Shown here piece after piece: positions 17,405 through 27,318 of a DNA stretch of 64,000 nt; position 1 is the stretch's first letter, and each line of letters begins with the position of its first letter. The stretch lies in contig NZ_JUGR01000001.1 in assembly GCF_000800015.1 (NCBI RefSeq), positions 1,178,001 to 1,242,000 of the forward strand. Direction: 5' to 3'. Below the pieces are notes generated by a model, which was not told the DNA's origin, searched no databases, and was given only the letters and a program-made list of their open reading frames with translations. A program made the translations under genes and the position numbers. The stretch is from Terriglobus sp. TAA 43 (lineage in GTDB: Bacteria; Acidobacteriota; Terriglobia; Terriglobales; Acidobacteriaceae).

Positions 17405-19579
17405 TTACCGCCCGGTTGTCATCTCAGAGAGTGTGAGGTGGCGGCTGGCGTGTGATTCGTCTGTTAGGAGAATCTGCTGGCCGTTGGGGTTCATGGAAAG
17501 GCCTGCGAATCGAGGCGGTAAGCGCTTCAGCTTTGCGAAGTTGGTCGTGTTTTTGGTGGCCGGATCGTACGTACGCAGGGACGCTTGCCTGGTGTCCAGA
17601 AAGACGATGCCGTGTGGCGTGACTTCCCAATAGCCCCAGTATCCGGATGCGGGTTCTGACACGACCTCTGTCTCTGGGCCGCCCTGGATGGGGACGCGCC
17701 AGATGCCCGCTTCGCCACCGCGGGCGAAGTACAGGAACTTGCCGTCTGGCGATTCCTGCGGGACGATGCCGTCGCCGGTGGTGACGGGCTGTGGCGATCC
17801 TCCGTTGCGGTCTACTCGCCAGAGCTGCCAGCGGCCTCCGCGGTTGGAGCGGAAGTAGACGGTGTTGTCGTCGTTGGACCAGCGCGGTGTGATGTCGTTG
17901 AAATCGCCGTTTGTGAGTTGCTGGGGCGATCCGCCCGTGGCGCGGATGGCGAAGATGTGGGAGTGGCCACCGGTTCGCGAGTCGAAGAGGACTTCGTCGT
18001 GTTGATGCCCCCACGACGGGCTGCCGGTGAGTGGGCCGTTGCCGTGGGTCAAAGGATGCGCGCCTGTTCCGTCGACTGCGGCCATCCATATTTCCTGGAA
18101 GCCGGAACGTTGGGATTGGAAGGCAAAACGGAGACCGTCGCGCGCGAAGGACGGTGCGGAGTCCTCTTGCGTGGAGGAAAGGAGTTCGCGCGAGATGCCT
18201 TCCGCGCCGCGGGTTACAGCGATGATGCTCCAGATGGCGGAACCTTGTGTGTACGCCACGCGCAGGATATTGCCGGAACGAGAGACCGTGGGTTGGGCGG
18301 CGTCTTCCGTGCCAATGGGCATGCGGGTGGGTGTACCTCCACGGAGGAAGACACGCCACAGAGCGCTCTTGCCTCCCCGATTCGAGGAGAAGGCCACTGA
18401 TTTGCCGTCCGGGAACCAAGCGAGACTGTCGATCCCGGCGCTGTCGTGCGTGATCTGGTGGACCGGCCCACCGGTGGCGGCGATCCAGTAGAGGTCGCGG
18501 ACGGCGGTCTCACTGGCGCGGGAGAAAGCTATGCGCTTGCCGTCGGGCGAAAACGCCGGGGTCAGGTCGCCTTCCCAACCGTCCGGTGGGGTGGTGAGCA
18601 CCTGCGACTGGAGCGTCTTCATATTGAGCAGAACGATGGACGAAGACGGGTTACTGCCCGCATGGTCGGGGAAGGCAAGCGATTCACCATCCGGCGACCA
18701 CGTTAACGCGCCCTGCTCCCACTGTGAAGCGGATTGGGGAACGAAGACCCTGCGCGTTGCGCGGCTTCGAAGGTCCACAACGTAGATGCCAAGGCCTTCG
18801 GTGGAATTCGAAAGATAGGCAATGCGGGTGCCATCGGGAGACCAGGTGGGGCTGAAGTCTTCGCCTGGGCCTGATGTCACGGGTGAGGAGGTCTGGGCCG
18901 TAATGGACTTTATATATATATGTTGCGCGCCACCGTCTTCCGGGACGGCGACGTAGGCGATCGTCTTGCCGTCCGGCGAGAAGGCTGGCTGTAATTGTTC
19001 GCCGTCGCGGCTGGTGAACGGCAGCGTTTTCAGGACGGTCTCGCGCGGGGTTCCGGCCCAGAGGAAACGCCACACGGCCAGAGCCACCACCGCGAGCACG
19101 ACAATTGCCAACGCCGCGAGAACCACCGGGTACGGTACGAAGCGGCGCTCTTGCCCGGGGAGGAGCGGTTCAGAAGGGATCGCGATTGGGATTTCGGCAC
19201 TGATGGGAGCGGGGACCGATACCTCATCCTGCTCCTTAACCGGGTCAGAAGGCAGTTCATGGATGGGCGCGAGCAGGCGGTAGCCCACCTTGGGGACCGT
19301 CTGGATAAAGTGCGGCATGGTCGCGTCATCCTGCGTCACACGACGCAGTACGGAGATGCAGCGGGTGAGGACGTCGTCGCTGACGAAGGTGCCCGGCCAT
19401 ACCGCTGCGATCAGATCATCCTTGGCAACGACGTGGTTCGGGTGGTCTGCCAGCGCGAGCAGAACCTTCATCACTTTGGGCTCGAGATGCTTCTCCTGAT
19501 CGTCCTTCCGCAGGCAATTCAGCTCCGGTTCAACGATCCAATCGCCTGCCTGAAATGGCGCTCTGTGTTCGGTACTCAA
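17405..19579 (-). CDS. CadC-like winged helix fused to a TolB-type propeller
   Basis: A 724-residue one-component regulator. The N-terminal winged helix (about 8-105) includes EPKVMKVLLALADHPNHVV and PHFIQTVPKVGYRLLAPI. A membrane helix lies at about 147-172 (PVVLAALAIVVLAVVALAVW). The periplasmic part is a six- to eight-bladed PD40 propeller with repeated SPDGKTIAY, SPDGTRIAY, SPDGKRIAF, FPDGKSVAF and SPDGKFLYF cores. Such proteins are abundant in Acidobacteriota. The gene is divergent from the next Oar-like receptor, with 208 bases between, so it is a candidate regulator of that receptor and GH30. Confidence 0.9.
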   Translation of the reverse strand: MSTEHRAPFQAGDWIVEPELNCLRKDDQEKHLEPKVMKVLLALADHPNHVVAKDDLIAAVWPGTFVSDDVLTRCISVLRRVTQDDATMPHFIQTVPKVGYRLLAPIHELPSDPVKEQDEVSVPAPISAEIPIAIPSEPLLPGQERRFVPYPVVLAALAIVVLAVVALAVWRFLWAGTPRETVLKTLPFTSRDGEQLQPAFSPDGKTIAYVAVPEDGGAQHIYIKSITAQTSSPVTSGPGEDFSPTWSPDGTRIAYLSNSTEGLGIYVVDLRSRATRRVFVPQSASQWEQGALTWSPDGESLAFPDHAGSNPSSSIVLLNMKTLQSQVLTTPPDGWEGDLTPAFSPDGKRIAFSRASETAVRDLYWIAATGGPVHQITHDSAGIDSLAWFPDGKSVAFSSNRGGKSALWRVFLRGGTPTRMPIGTEDAAQPTVSRSGNILRVAYTQGSAIWSIIAVTRGAEGISRELLSSTQEDSAPSFARDGLRFAFQSQRSGFQEIWMAAVDGTGAHPLTHGNGPLTGSPSWGHQHDEVLFDSRTGGHSHIFAIRATGGSPQQLTNGDFNDITPRWSNDDNTVYFRSNRGGRWQLWRVDRNGGSPQPVTTGDGIVPQESPDGKFLYFARGGEAGIWRVPIQGGPETEVVSEPASGYWGYWEVTPHGIVFLDTRQASLRTYDPATKNTTNFAKLKRLPPRFAGLSMNPNGQQILLTDESHASRHLTLSEMTTGR

Positions 19580-19601
19580 CGCGACTTGCCTGCTGACGCA
19601 C

Positions 19602-19619
19602 TCATCAAATCATTGATGA
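19602..19619. promoter_or_regulatory. Perfect inverted repeat upstream of the CadC/TolB-like gene
   Basis: TCATCAA (19602-19608), spacer ATCA, TTGATGA (19613-19619). It sits 22 bases upstream of the start at 19579, in the divergent region shared with the receptor gene. It is a candidate operator, possibly for autoregulation. Confidence 0.35.
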
Positions 19620-19787
19620 TGAATGACTTGTTAACCATCAGAAAAACCTCAGCGAACTCTCGGCGCCCTCTCAGGACAATCGTTAACTCGCGTCCATACC
19701 GTGTGGAGCGTTCGGATAAAGCAGTTGAAAGCAGGTAGCAGAACCGTGACATCGTTTCGATCCAAATTCTTGTTGGCCAGTAATCCC

Positions 19788-22700
19788 ATGATTCAAGGAC
19801 CGCTTAGCCGGCTCTGCCCCATTCCGGTGGCATGTGTTCTGGCGCTCGGTGCGGTCTCGACGGCGGGGGCTCAGGTCACGTCGGGCACCATTCTGGGCTC
19901 AGTTCAGGATACATCCGGAGCCCTGGTACCAGACGCCACCGTGAAGGCTGAAGCGCCCGCTCTGGGCGTTACCCGCACAGTCACCTCCACCGGCAACGGC
20001 AGCTTCTCCATCCCCAACCTGCCGGCGGGAACGTACACCATCACCGTGACGCGCACCGGCTTCCAGCAGTTGAAGAAGGATGGCGTAATCCTGAACTCCG
20101 CCGACCGTCTGAACGCCGGAGCGTTCCAGCTTCAAGTGGGTGCTGAGAGCACCACAGTAAACGTCACGGCTGAGACCGGCCAGATGCAGATCCAGGCCAA
20201 CTCTGGTGAGCGCAGCGATCTGATCACCGGTAAGCAGTTGAACGACATCGCGCTGAATGGCCGTAACGTTCTAGACATCGTCCGCGTGATCCCCGGCGTT
20301 TCTGGTACGGGTAACTTTGGCGCATCTGCCACCGGCGGTCTCGATAGCTACTCCGTCAACGGCACCCGTGCCAATCAGCATGAGTTCACCCTGGACGGCG
20401 CCAGCAATGTGGATACCGGCAACAACGGCGGCACGCAGGTGACCCTGAACACCGACGCCATTGCCGAAGTGAAGGTGCTGACCAGCAACTACCAGGCCGA
20501 GTTCGGCAAAGCAGGCGGCGGTTCCATCGTGGTGACCACCCGGGGCGGCACCAACGATATCCACGGCAACGTACATTTCTTCCATCGCAACGAAGGCATG
20601 AACGCACGTTCGTGGATTGAAAACCACAACGACACACCGCAGCAGCTTTACCGGTACAACACGGTAGGCGCGCAGATTGGTGGGCCGATCAAGAAGGACA
20701 AGCTTTACTACTTCTTCTCGACCGAGTGGTATCGCCAGCTTATTCCGGGCAGCGTGAATCAGTACCGCGTTCCCACCTCGCTGGAGCGCAATGGTGACTT
20801 CAGCCAGAGCCGCGACTCCAACGGCAACCTGATCACCGTGTACAACCCGAACACCGGACTGCCTTTTGCGAACAACACGGTTACACCGGGCCAGTTGACC
20901 GCAGCACAGGCTACGAACTTTGCGCAGATCCAGCGCATTCTGAATCTGTATCCGCTGCCGAATGTTAACGGCCAGTCCACCTATAACCGGCAGGATCCTC
21001 TTAGCTATTCGCATCCGCGTACGGAGTATGTTGGCCGTATCGATTGGCAGATCTCTCCTAACGAGCGTCTGTTTGCGCGTTACATCAACAACCAGGACAG
21101 CAGTGTTGGCCCGTTCGGCAGCTTTGGCGGCTTGAACTGCTCCAGCAACCTACAGTTCGCGGGCGGCTGCTCTAACCGTCAGCCCGGCTGGAACCTGGCT
21201 GTGGATCTGACCAGCACGCTTTCGCCGACCATCGTGAATGAGGTCAGCGTTGGCCCCAGCGTCTACCGCTCTGTCACCGAGGGTGTAAACGGCAACATCA
21301 GCGTGGGTGCAAACAACATCAACCTGCCACTGCTGTTCCCTGTTACCTCTGACTCGTCGATCCCGGACTTTGGGTACAGCGGCAATGGCCAAAACTATCC
21401 TTCAAGCTACCTGGGTGCTACACCGTGGCATCAGGCGAACACCACCATCAATGCAAATGACAACCTTACCTGGACGTTGAAGAACCACACCATGAAGTTT
21501 GGCGTCTTCTATCAGCGTTCGCGCAAGGATCAGATTGCATGGGGTAATGCCAACGGGCAGTTCAGCTTTAACTCCTGCTCGACGTCGCCTGCCGGCTGCT
21601 TGAACGGTTCGACGAGCAACAGCAATCAGGGTTCGCCGTTTGCCAGCGCGCTGGCCGGTGCGTTCACCAGCTTCGATCAGTCGTCGTCGCGTCCTACGGG
21701 CTACTTCCGTTACAACCAACTGGAGTTCTACGCGCAGGACACATGGGTGATCAGCCCACGCCTGACGCTGGACTACGGCATGCGCTTTGCATGGATTCCG
21801 CCGCAGTTCGATGCGCACAACCAGATCGCATTGTTCACTCCGTCGGCTTATAACGCGGCAAGTGCTGTGACGATTGATCCCACCAGCGGCGCAATCACGG
21901 GCAACACCGGCAATCGCCTGAACGGCATGACATACAGCAACAACGGCACGCTGCCGAAGGGCGGATGGAACGGCCGTGGCATTCAGTACGAGCCGCGTGT
22001 TGGTTTCAGCTATGACATGTTCAACGATCGCAAGGGTGTGTTGCGTGGCGGCTTCGGTATCTCGCATGACCGCTCGCAGGGCAACCTGGTATTCAACACC
22101 GTGTTCGGCAATCCCGCGCTGGTGACGACGCCAACGATCAACAACGCAAACATCACTAACATTCCAACCGCGGCACAATCGAACCCCGGTGTTCTGGGCG
22201 GCATCTACGGCGCAGACATCACCGGAAAGGTGCCGACGACGTACAGCTTCTCGCTGGGTATTCAGCGTGAAGTGGCTCCTGGCACTACGCTCGACGTTGC
22301 CTACGTGGGAACGCAGTCGCGCCACCAGGTCACGGCACGCGATCTGAACCAGATTCCGTATGGCACGACCTTCACCAAAGCAGCGCAGGACCCAAGCCAG
22401 TACGCTGGTGGCGTTGTGCCCAACGTGGAACCGAACCTGCCGCCGGAATATGCCGCTGCCGGTTACTCCTTCGCGGGTGACAAGGCATACAACCAGAACT
22501 ATCTTGCACCGTACAAGGGCTATGACCAGCTTGAGTACTACAAGTTCGACGGCACTGCGGGTTATAACTCACTGCAGGTTTCCGTGCAGCGTCGATTCGC
22601 ACGCGGTCTGACCTTCGGCGGAACCTACACGTGGTCCAAGGCGATGACGACGTCCACCGCGGATGAAACCTTCGTGGATCCATTCAACCCCAAGAAGTAC

Positions 22701-23315
22701 AGCTATGGTCCGGCAGGCTTTGATCGCCGCAACATTGGCGCCATCAACTACGTGTATGACCTGCCGAAGTTCACGCAGCACTTTGGTGGACCGCGTTGGT
22801 TGGGTTATGTGACGGATGGTTATCAGATCAGCGGTCTGGCTAATTTCCAGAGTGGGAACCCTGTGCGCAATTCACTGTGGTCTCCTGGAAACGTGCTGAC
22901 CGGTGCTCGTCAGTGGAGCAAGATTGCACCGGCATATGTCGGTGTGGATGAACGAGGCAACCTGCTTCTGCCGACCATTGGTCAGCCGACGCAGTCCGCA
23001 CCGGGCAGTATCCGCAACGATGCTCTTGTTACGTGGGATAACTCGATCTTCAAGAACTTCCCGCTGGGCAAGAGCGACAAGGGCCGTTACATCCAGCTTC
23101 GCGGTGAGTTCTTCAACATCCTGAACCACACCAACATCAATGGTCGCGATTACAGCGCGAACATCACAGTGCCTTCGTACAACAGCAGCACTAACACGTA
23201 CACGCCGCTGTCTATCGCCAAGAGCAACTCGTGGGGCACGCCCACCTCGGTTCGCAATCCAAGTGAACCAGGCGGACCGCGCGTGATCCAGCTTGCAGCG
23301 AAGGTCTACTTCTAA
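19788..23315 (+). CDS. Oar-like TonB-dependent receptor (copy 2)
   Basis: About 1,175 residues. The signal peptide (PVACVLALGAVSTAGAQ) precedes a carboxypeptidase-regulatory domain (GTILGSVQDTSGALVPDATV, GTYTITVTRTGF). The plug region shows LNDIALNGRNVLDIVRVIPG, EFTLDGASNVDTGNNGG and GKAGGGSIVVTTRGGTNDIH; the barrel ends with AAKVYF. Start choice is uncertain: the frame is open from GTG 19701, with GTG 19746 and ATG 19788 as alternatives. I chose 19788 because it places the signal peptide near the N-terminus. The GH30 gene follows after a hairpin, suggesting that this receptor imports a product or substrate of that enzyme. Confidence 0.92.
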   Translation: MIQGPLSRLCPIPVACVLALGAVSTAGAQVTSGTILGSVQDTSGALVPDATVKAEAPALGVTRTVTSTGNGSFSIPNLPAGTYTITVTRTGFQQLKKDGVILNSADRLNAGAFQLQVGAESTTVNVTAETGQMQIQANSGERSDLITGKQLNDIALNGRNVLDIVRVIPGVSGTGNFGASATGGLDSYSVNGTRANQHEFTLDGASNVDTGNNGGTQVTLNTDAIAEVKVLTSNYQAEFGKAGGGSIVVTTRGGTNDIHGNVHFFHRNEGMNARSWIENHNDTPQQLYRYNTVGAQIGGPIKKDKLYYFFSTEWYRQLIPGSVNQYRVPTSLERNGDFSQSRDSNGNLITVYNPNTGLPFANNTVTPGQLTAAQATNFAQIQRILNLYPLPNVNGQSTYNRQDPLSYSHPRTEYVGRIDWQISPNERLFARYINNQDSSVGPFGSFGGLNCSSNLQFAGGCSNRQPGWNLAVDLTSTLSPTIVNEVSVGPSVYRSVTEGVNGNISVGANNINLPLLFPVTSDSSIPDFGYSGNGQNYPSSYLGATPWHQANTTINANDNLTWTLKNHTMKFGVFYQRSRKDQIAWGNANGQFSFNSCSTSPAGCLNGSTSNSNQGSPFASALAGAFTSFDQSSSRPTGYFRYNQLEFYAQDTWVISPRLTLDYGMRFAWIPPQFDAHNQIALFTPSAYNAASAVTIDPTSGAITGNTGNRLNGMTYSNNGTLPKGGWNGRGIQYEPRVGFSYDMFNDRKGVLRGGFGISHDRSQGNLVFNTVFGNPALVTTPTINNANITNIPTAAQSNPGVLGGIYGADITGKVPTTYSFSLGIQREVAPGTTLDVAYVGTQSRHQVTARDLNQIPYGTTFTKAAQDPSQYAGGVVPNVEPNLPPEYAAAGYSFAGDKAYNQNYLAPYKGYDQLEYYKFDGTAGYNSLQVSVQRRFARGLTFGGTYTWSKAMTTSTADETFVDPFNPKKYSYGPAGFDRRNIGAINYVYDLPKFTQHFGGPRWLGYVTDGYQISGLANFQSGNPVRNSLWSPGNVLTGARQWSKIAPAYVGVDERGNLLLPTIGQPTQSAPGSIRNDALVTWDNSIFKNFPLGKSDKGRYIQLRGEFFNILNHTNINGRDYSANITVPSYNSSTNTYTPLSIAKSNSWGTPTSVRNPSEPGGPRVIQLAAKVYF

Positions 23316-23335
23316 ACCAGCAGCCTTTTCCCAAA

Positions 23336-23363
23336 TGGGCTGGCCATAACATCGGCCAGCCCA
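23336..23363 (+). terminator. Hairpin between receptor and GH30 genes
   Basis: TGGGCTGGCC / GGCCAGCCCA (23336-23345 and 23354-23363), a perfect ten-base stem with an eight-base loop, is followed by TACTTTCTTG, a weak T run. It may act as partial terminator or attenuator, lowering GH30 expression relative to the receptor. Confidence 0.6.
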
Positions 23364-23409
23364 TACTTTCTTGCACTACTATTTTCCTACTCGTTCAAAG
23401 GATGTCTGC

Positions 23410-24819
23410 GTGATTCCCTACCGCCTCTTGGTGATGTGTTCGTCGTCCCTGCTTCTCTCCGTCGCTGCCGCGCAGACGGTCCATGGTGTTCAGACATCGG
23501 TTGATCTTCGTAAGATGCTCGCTCCACTTCCTGCTGCGAAGTTCACACGCTCTTCTGCAAATGCAGACGCGACCATAACTGTCGACGAGACAAAGCGTTT
23601 CCAGACAATCGATGGCTTCGGTGCAGCCTTTGTTGAGGGCTCCGCTTATCTTCTGCAACACGATCTGACACCGCAGCAACGCAGCGATGTGATGACACGC
23701 CTGTTCGATCCGAAACGCGGCATTGGCCTGAGTGCAATGCGCCTTCCCATTGCCAGCACCGATCTTTCGCGGACGCATTACAGCTATGACGACATGCCGG
23801 AAGGACAGAGCGATCCGGAGATGCAGCACTTCTCCGTTGAAAAGGATCGCGCGGATGTTTTCCCCACCGTTCGTGAAGCGTTGAAGCTAAACCCGCGCAT
23901 GACTTTGATTGCTTCGCCGTGGAGCATGCCCGCGTGGATGAAGACGAAGCCAACGATGAATGGCGGTGCATTGCGCCAAGATGCTGAGACTGCGTTTGCG
24001 AAGTATCTTGTGCGGTCGCTTCAGGCGTTTGCCAAGGAAGGCATTACGCCACAATATTTAACGATTCAGAATGAGCCGCTGAATGAAACGAAGAATTATC
24101 CTGGTTCACTATTGCTGGCAGATCAGGCAGCACGCTTTATTGGCAAGGATCTTGGTCCTGCTCTGCGTGCAGCGAACTTGAAAACACACGTGCTTGCGTA
24201 TGACCACAACTGGGATCATCCAGAGTATCCGCTTAGCGTGATTGCTGATCCTTCTGCGCGACCTTACATGGCTGGCTCTGCTATGCATTGCTATGGCGGC
24301 AAGGCTGATGTGCAGGATGACATGCACGCGAAAGATCCGCAGATGGGCATCTGGATGACCGAGTGCTCCGGTGGTACGTGGCAGAAGGAAGCGCCACTGG
24401 CTGTGACGGCTCATCTCGTGATTTCGTCAACGCAGCACTGGGCAAAGGCTGTTACGCTGTGGGGCATTGCGCTTGATCCGAAGGGCAACCCTCATGCGGG
24501 TGGCTGCGGAACTTGTCGTGGCTTGCTGACGATTGATTCAACACAGAAGCCATCATCGATCACGTGGAATGGGGACTTCTATGCACTCGCACATGCCAGT
24601 AAGTATGTGCATCCTGGCGCGGTACATATTGCATCTTCGACGACAACGGATGGAGTGGATCAGGTAGCGTTTCAAGATACCGATGGGACGATTGTCTTGA
24701 TCGCATACAACGACAACGCTGAGACGAAGACGGTGAATGTGCAGTGGCGCGCACGCACGGTGCACCTATCGTTACCTGCAACGTCGCTGGTTACTTATAC
24801 GTGGAAGGCAGCGCGTTAA
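23410..24819 (+). CDS. Secreted glycoside hydrolase family 30
   Basis: A 469-residue secreted retaining glycosidase. I place the start at GTG 23410 because AAAGGA lies seven bases upstream and the result begins with a clean signal peptide (MIPYRLLVMCSSSLLLSVAA); a TTG further upstream is less likely. Family signs are FQTIDGFGAAF, LSAMRLPIAS and TLIASPWSMPAWMK. The acid/base is E222 in TIQNEPLNE and the nucleophile E318 in IWMTECSGG. The C-terminal 80 residues form the beta-domain typical of GH30. Known activities include glucosylceramidase, beta-1,6-glucanase and xylanase types; the subfamily cannot be fixed here. A strong terminator follows. Confidence 0.93.
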   Translation: MIPYRLLVMCSSSLLLSVAAAQTVHGVQTSVDLRKMLAPLPAAKFTRSSANADATITVDETKRFQTIDGFGAAFVEGSAYLLQHDLTPQQRSDVMTRLFDPKRGIGLSAMRLPIASTDLSRTHYSYDDMPEGQSDPEMQHFSVEKDRADVFPTVREALKLNPRMTLIASPWSMPAWMKTKPTMNGGALRQDAETAFAKYLVRSLQAFAKEGITPQYLTIQNEPLNETKNYPGSLLLADQAARFIGKDLGPALRAANLKTHVLAYDHNWDHPEYPLSVIADPSARPYMAGSAMHCYGGKADVQDDMHAKDPQMGIWMTECSGGTWQKEAPLAVTAHLVISSTQHWAKAVTLWGIALDPKGNPHAGGCGTCRGLLTIDSTQKPSSITWNGDFYALAHASKYVHPGAVHIASSTTTDGVDQVAFQDTDGTIVLIAYNDNAETKTVNVQWRARTVHLSLPATSLVTYTWKAAR

Positions 24820-24844
24820 TCGCGGAACAGCCGTTTCTATAACT

Positions 24845-24890
24845 ATGCCCTGCCATCGTTACGACGATGGCAGGGCATCTCTTTTTTCTC
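24845..24890 (+). terminator. Rho-independent terminator after GH30
   Basis: A perfect 15-base stem, ATGCCCTGCCATCGT (24845-24859) with ACGATGGCAGGGCAT (24864-24878), with a four-base loop and then CTCTTTTTTCTC. It lies 25 bases beyond the GH30 stop. Confidence 0.93.
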
Positions 24891-24962
24891 AGCAGAGAAA
24901 CGTATGAAATTATCTTTGATCTCAATTTCCTACGATGCAACGAGCTCGGTGAGAGACCTTCA

Positions 24963-27053
24963 TCATCCCTTCACTACTGCCTTCACCTGCGGAGACCCAG
25001 CAATCCCATGCTTTATCGCGTCATTATTCTCCATGTCGTGCAGCAGGGTATGAATCATAGCCTCATCCGTGGATGACGCGTTTTTGATTTCTACCGGGAA
25101 TAACACCGCGTACTGCAGACCTGCCTCTGTGAGCTGAAGGCGCGGCTCAATGCCTGGCTTTTCCAGCGCGGTATCCATCCACTCTTCCACGCGTTGATGC
25201 TGGCTTTCAATCGACGCGCGATAGGTGTTGTAGGTTGCGGTGACAGCATTCAGGATGGCATCCGTCGCAGCACGGTAATCAGCATCCGGTTTTAGCCTTA
25301 CCGTCAATTCGTGCCAGGCATATTCTGTGCCGGGCATCTGCTTGTAAAGCGGCGTGCCGCTTTGGAACAGGACCGAGTTCGCAAATACCGCTACGCGGCC
25401 CGTCAGATGCAGTTCGGTTCCTGTGCCTGTAAGTTCTGACATGTAAAAGCGCACCAAGCCTACTTCAATCACATCGCCCGTTACACCTGCCACCGTAATA
25501 CGGTCGCCCACACGCACACCGTAGCGGCCCACGATAAAGAAGTATGCCGCAACGGAAAGCAGAATCGTCTGCAGCCCAACGGCAATGCCTGCGGTGATAA
25601 ATCCTGCGAACGTGGCCAAGGAACTGAACTGCGTGACAAAGCCGAAGATCAGCACCATGCCCGTGAGAAATCCGAGAACGATTCGGCGAATGATAAGAAT
25701 CTGCCTGCGACGCCGGATGTCACGCACATACTTTACTGTTAACCGCTGCCATATTCCGCTGACGATGAACAAGACAAGCAGAGCCACTGCGATGGACACC
25801 ACACGTACCAGCAATGCGCGTAAGAGCGTGCTGTACTCCGCATTGACGACAGTGCGCCACGCGGTGAGGTTTGCGCGCGCAGATTCCAGGAGCAACACTT
25901 CTTGCGACGAGGGTAGTGTTGCAGTACTCAAGACGCGAAAGGTGGAGCTCAGCGTGTCGTAGTGCTTGCGCGTGGCCCGCAGCGCCTCAGCATCTGAAAG
26001 ATTTGCAGGCGCCTGCATGGCTGCGTTTCCCTGCTGAATCGTGGAGCGCAACAGAGAAAGAAGAGGTGCACGAAGATCCGTAGCCTGCTTCTTCAATGCG
26101 TCCAGATCACGAATGCGGCTATCAATATCTTTGCGCGCGCCCAACAGTTGGAACAATGCAATGGCCTGCGTGGAGACTCCCGAATCACGCACCGCCGACA
26201 GGCTCTCTAGCACGGGCGGCGCCGCCACTGGTCTTGTAGCGGAAGCCAGTTCTGGGGCAGCACGCAATAGCCGTTCCACATCGCCAGCAAGCCCCGTTGC
26301 TGTCTGCGCATCTGCCATGGAAGAGACTCTTGTCATTGCGTCAAGCATGGCCTTCTGCAATTCAAGCTGACCTTCAAGCTGCTCATCGCGTTGCTGCAGA
26401 GGTGCAAGAGCCTTGCCCTTCGCTGTACTGATCTGTTTATCCAGCGCCGCATCCTGTGCGGCCAAATCGGCAATGCGTGCCTGCACCCGTGCACGCGCAG
26501 CTGTTAAGCGCTGTGCAGTGGTAGGTTCCTGGGGTTGTTCGTCGTCATTGTCGGCGTCGTCCGTAGGTGCTGTTTGCGTTCCGCCCGATTGTGTGCGGTT
26601 GGCCTGGAGACGGTTGAAAAGCGCTGCGAGATTTCGTGCAGATTGAAACGCAGCCTGACCAATCTGTGCGGCATGCTGGCTTGCCTGTTCACCGTACAAC
26701 CCATCGCTCGGCTCGCCCACCTTCTGAATCTGCGTGGTAGATGCGCGATAGAATCGAAGCACGTCATTCAGATGCTCCAGCATGGCCTTTCCTTGCGCCG
26801 TGGTATCAATCCCCGGATTTGCAAGCGGTGGCAATGTAGCGATCTGCTGCAGCAGTGTTTGTGCAGGCGTGGCCGATTTTGCCGGAGACGCCGACTGCGA
26901 CGTGGCAATGGTGGGCGTGGCGGCTGTTGCGGCAGGCATTGTCTTGGCCGTATCTGCCGCAGTGGCTCCGGCAGATGTCTGGCTGATTGCAGGCAAAGAA
27001 CTCAGAATCAGGAAGGCCGCAAATTTCAAGGCGGCGGATGATGCGCACTTCAT
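24963..27053 (-). CDS. MscS-family mechanosensitive channel with large periplasmic domain
   Basis: About 696 residues. A signal peptide (AALKFAAFLILSSLPAISQ) leads to a long periplasmic helical and coiled-coil region (about 50-400). Membrane helices begin near 405 (LLVRVVSIAVALLVLFIVSG) and include the pore helix region FAGFITAGIAVGLQTILLSV. The MscS beta-domain follows (YGVRVGDRITVAGVTGDVIE, GRVAVFANSVLF), then a C-terminal cytoplasmic domain. Length and layout recall the MscK/YbdG-like group rather than small MscS. I chose ATG 27053 rather than a longer start because it puts the signal peptide first. It should protect against osmotic downshock. Confidence 0.88.
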   Translation of the reverse strand: MKCASSAALKFAAFLILSSLPAISQTSAGATAADTAKTMPAATAATPTIATSQSASPAKSATPAQTLLQQIATLPPLANPGIDTTAQGKAMLEHLNDVLRFYRASTTQIQKVGEPSDGLYGEQASQHAAQIGQAAFQSARNLAALFNRLQANRTQSGGTQTAPTDDADNDDEQPQEPTTAQRLTAARARVQARIADLAAQDAALDKQISTAKGKALAPLQQRDEQLEGQLELQKAMLDAMTRVSSMADAQTATGLAGDVERLLRAAPELASATRPVAAPPVLESLSAVRDSGVSTQAIALFQLLGARKDIDSRIRDLDALKKQATDLRAPLLSLLRSTIQQGNAAMQAPANLSDAEALRATRKHYDTLSSTFRVLSTATLPSSQEVLLLESARANLTAWRTVVNAEYSTLLRALLVRVVSIAVALLVLFIVSGIWQRLTVKYVRDIRRRRQILIIRRIVLGFLTGMVLIFGFVTQFSSLATFAGFITAGIAVGLQTILLSVAAYFFIVGRYGVRVGDRITVAGVTGDVIEVGLVRFYMSELTGTGTELHLTGRVAVFANSVLFQSGTPLYKQMPGTEYAWHELTVRLKPDADYRAATDAILNAVTATYNTYRASIESQHQRVEEWMDTALEKPGIEPRLQLTEAGLQYAVLFPVEIKNASSTDEAMIHTLLHDMENNDAIKHGIAGSPQVKAVVKG

Positions 27054-27318
27054 GCCATCTTGGATGCGGTTCCCGAATGCATTACTGCTCCATGTGCGCA
27101 GCGACTCATCACTACGTGCATTTGGCGTGGCCCCCAAAATGGGAGTTGAATCAACAAGATAACTTACCTTCACACTATGAAGGCTAGCAGACGACACTTT
27201 ATGGCGTGAATGCTTAAGCGGCGACTGCTACATCTGCTGGATGAGCGAGCCGCCGCTAAGTACTTTGATTTGTGCCTGCGTTGATCGTTCAGGAATCACG
27301 ATCTATTCTGTTTCGACG

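Noticed and set aside
18909..18921. Run of alternating TA bases
   Set aside because: It lies inside the CadC/TolB-like gene and simply encodes HIYIKS; not a promoter or tandem repeat of note.
21402..22325. Long antisense reading (over 300 codons) inside receptor copy 2
   Set aside because: It is the shadow of a well-supported receptor gene and its Arg/Val/Ala-rich product has no domain features.
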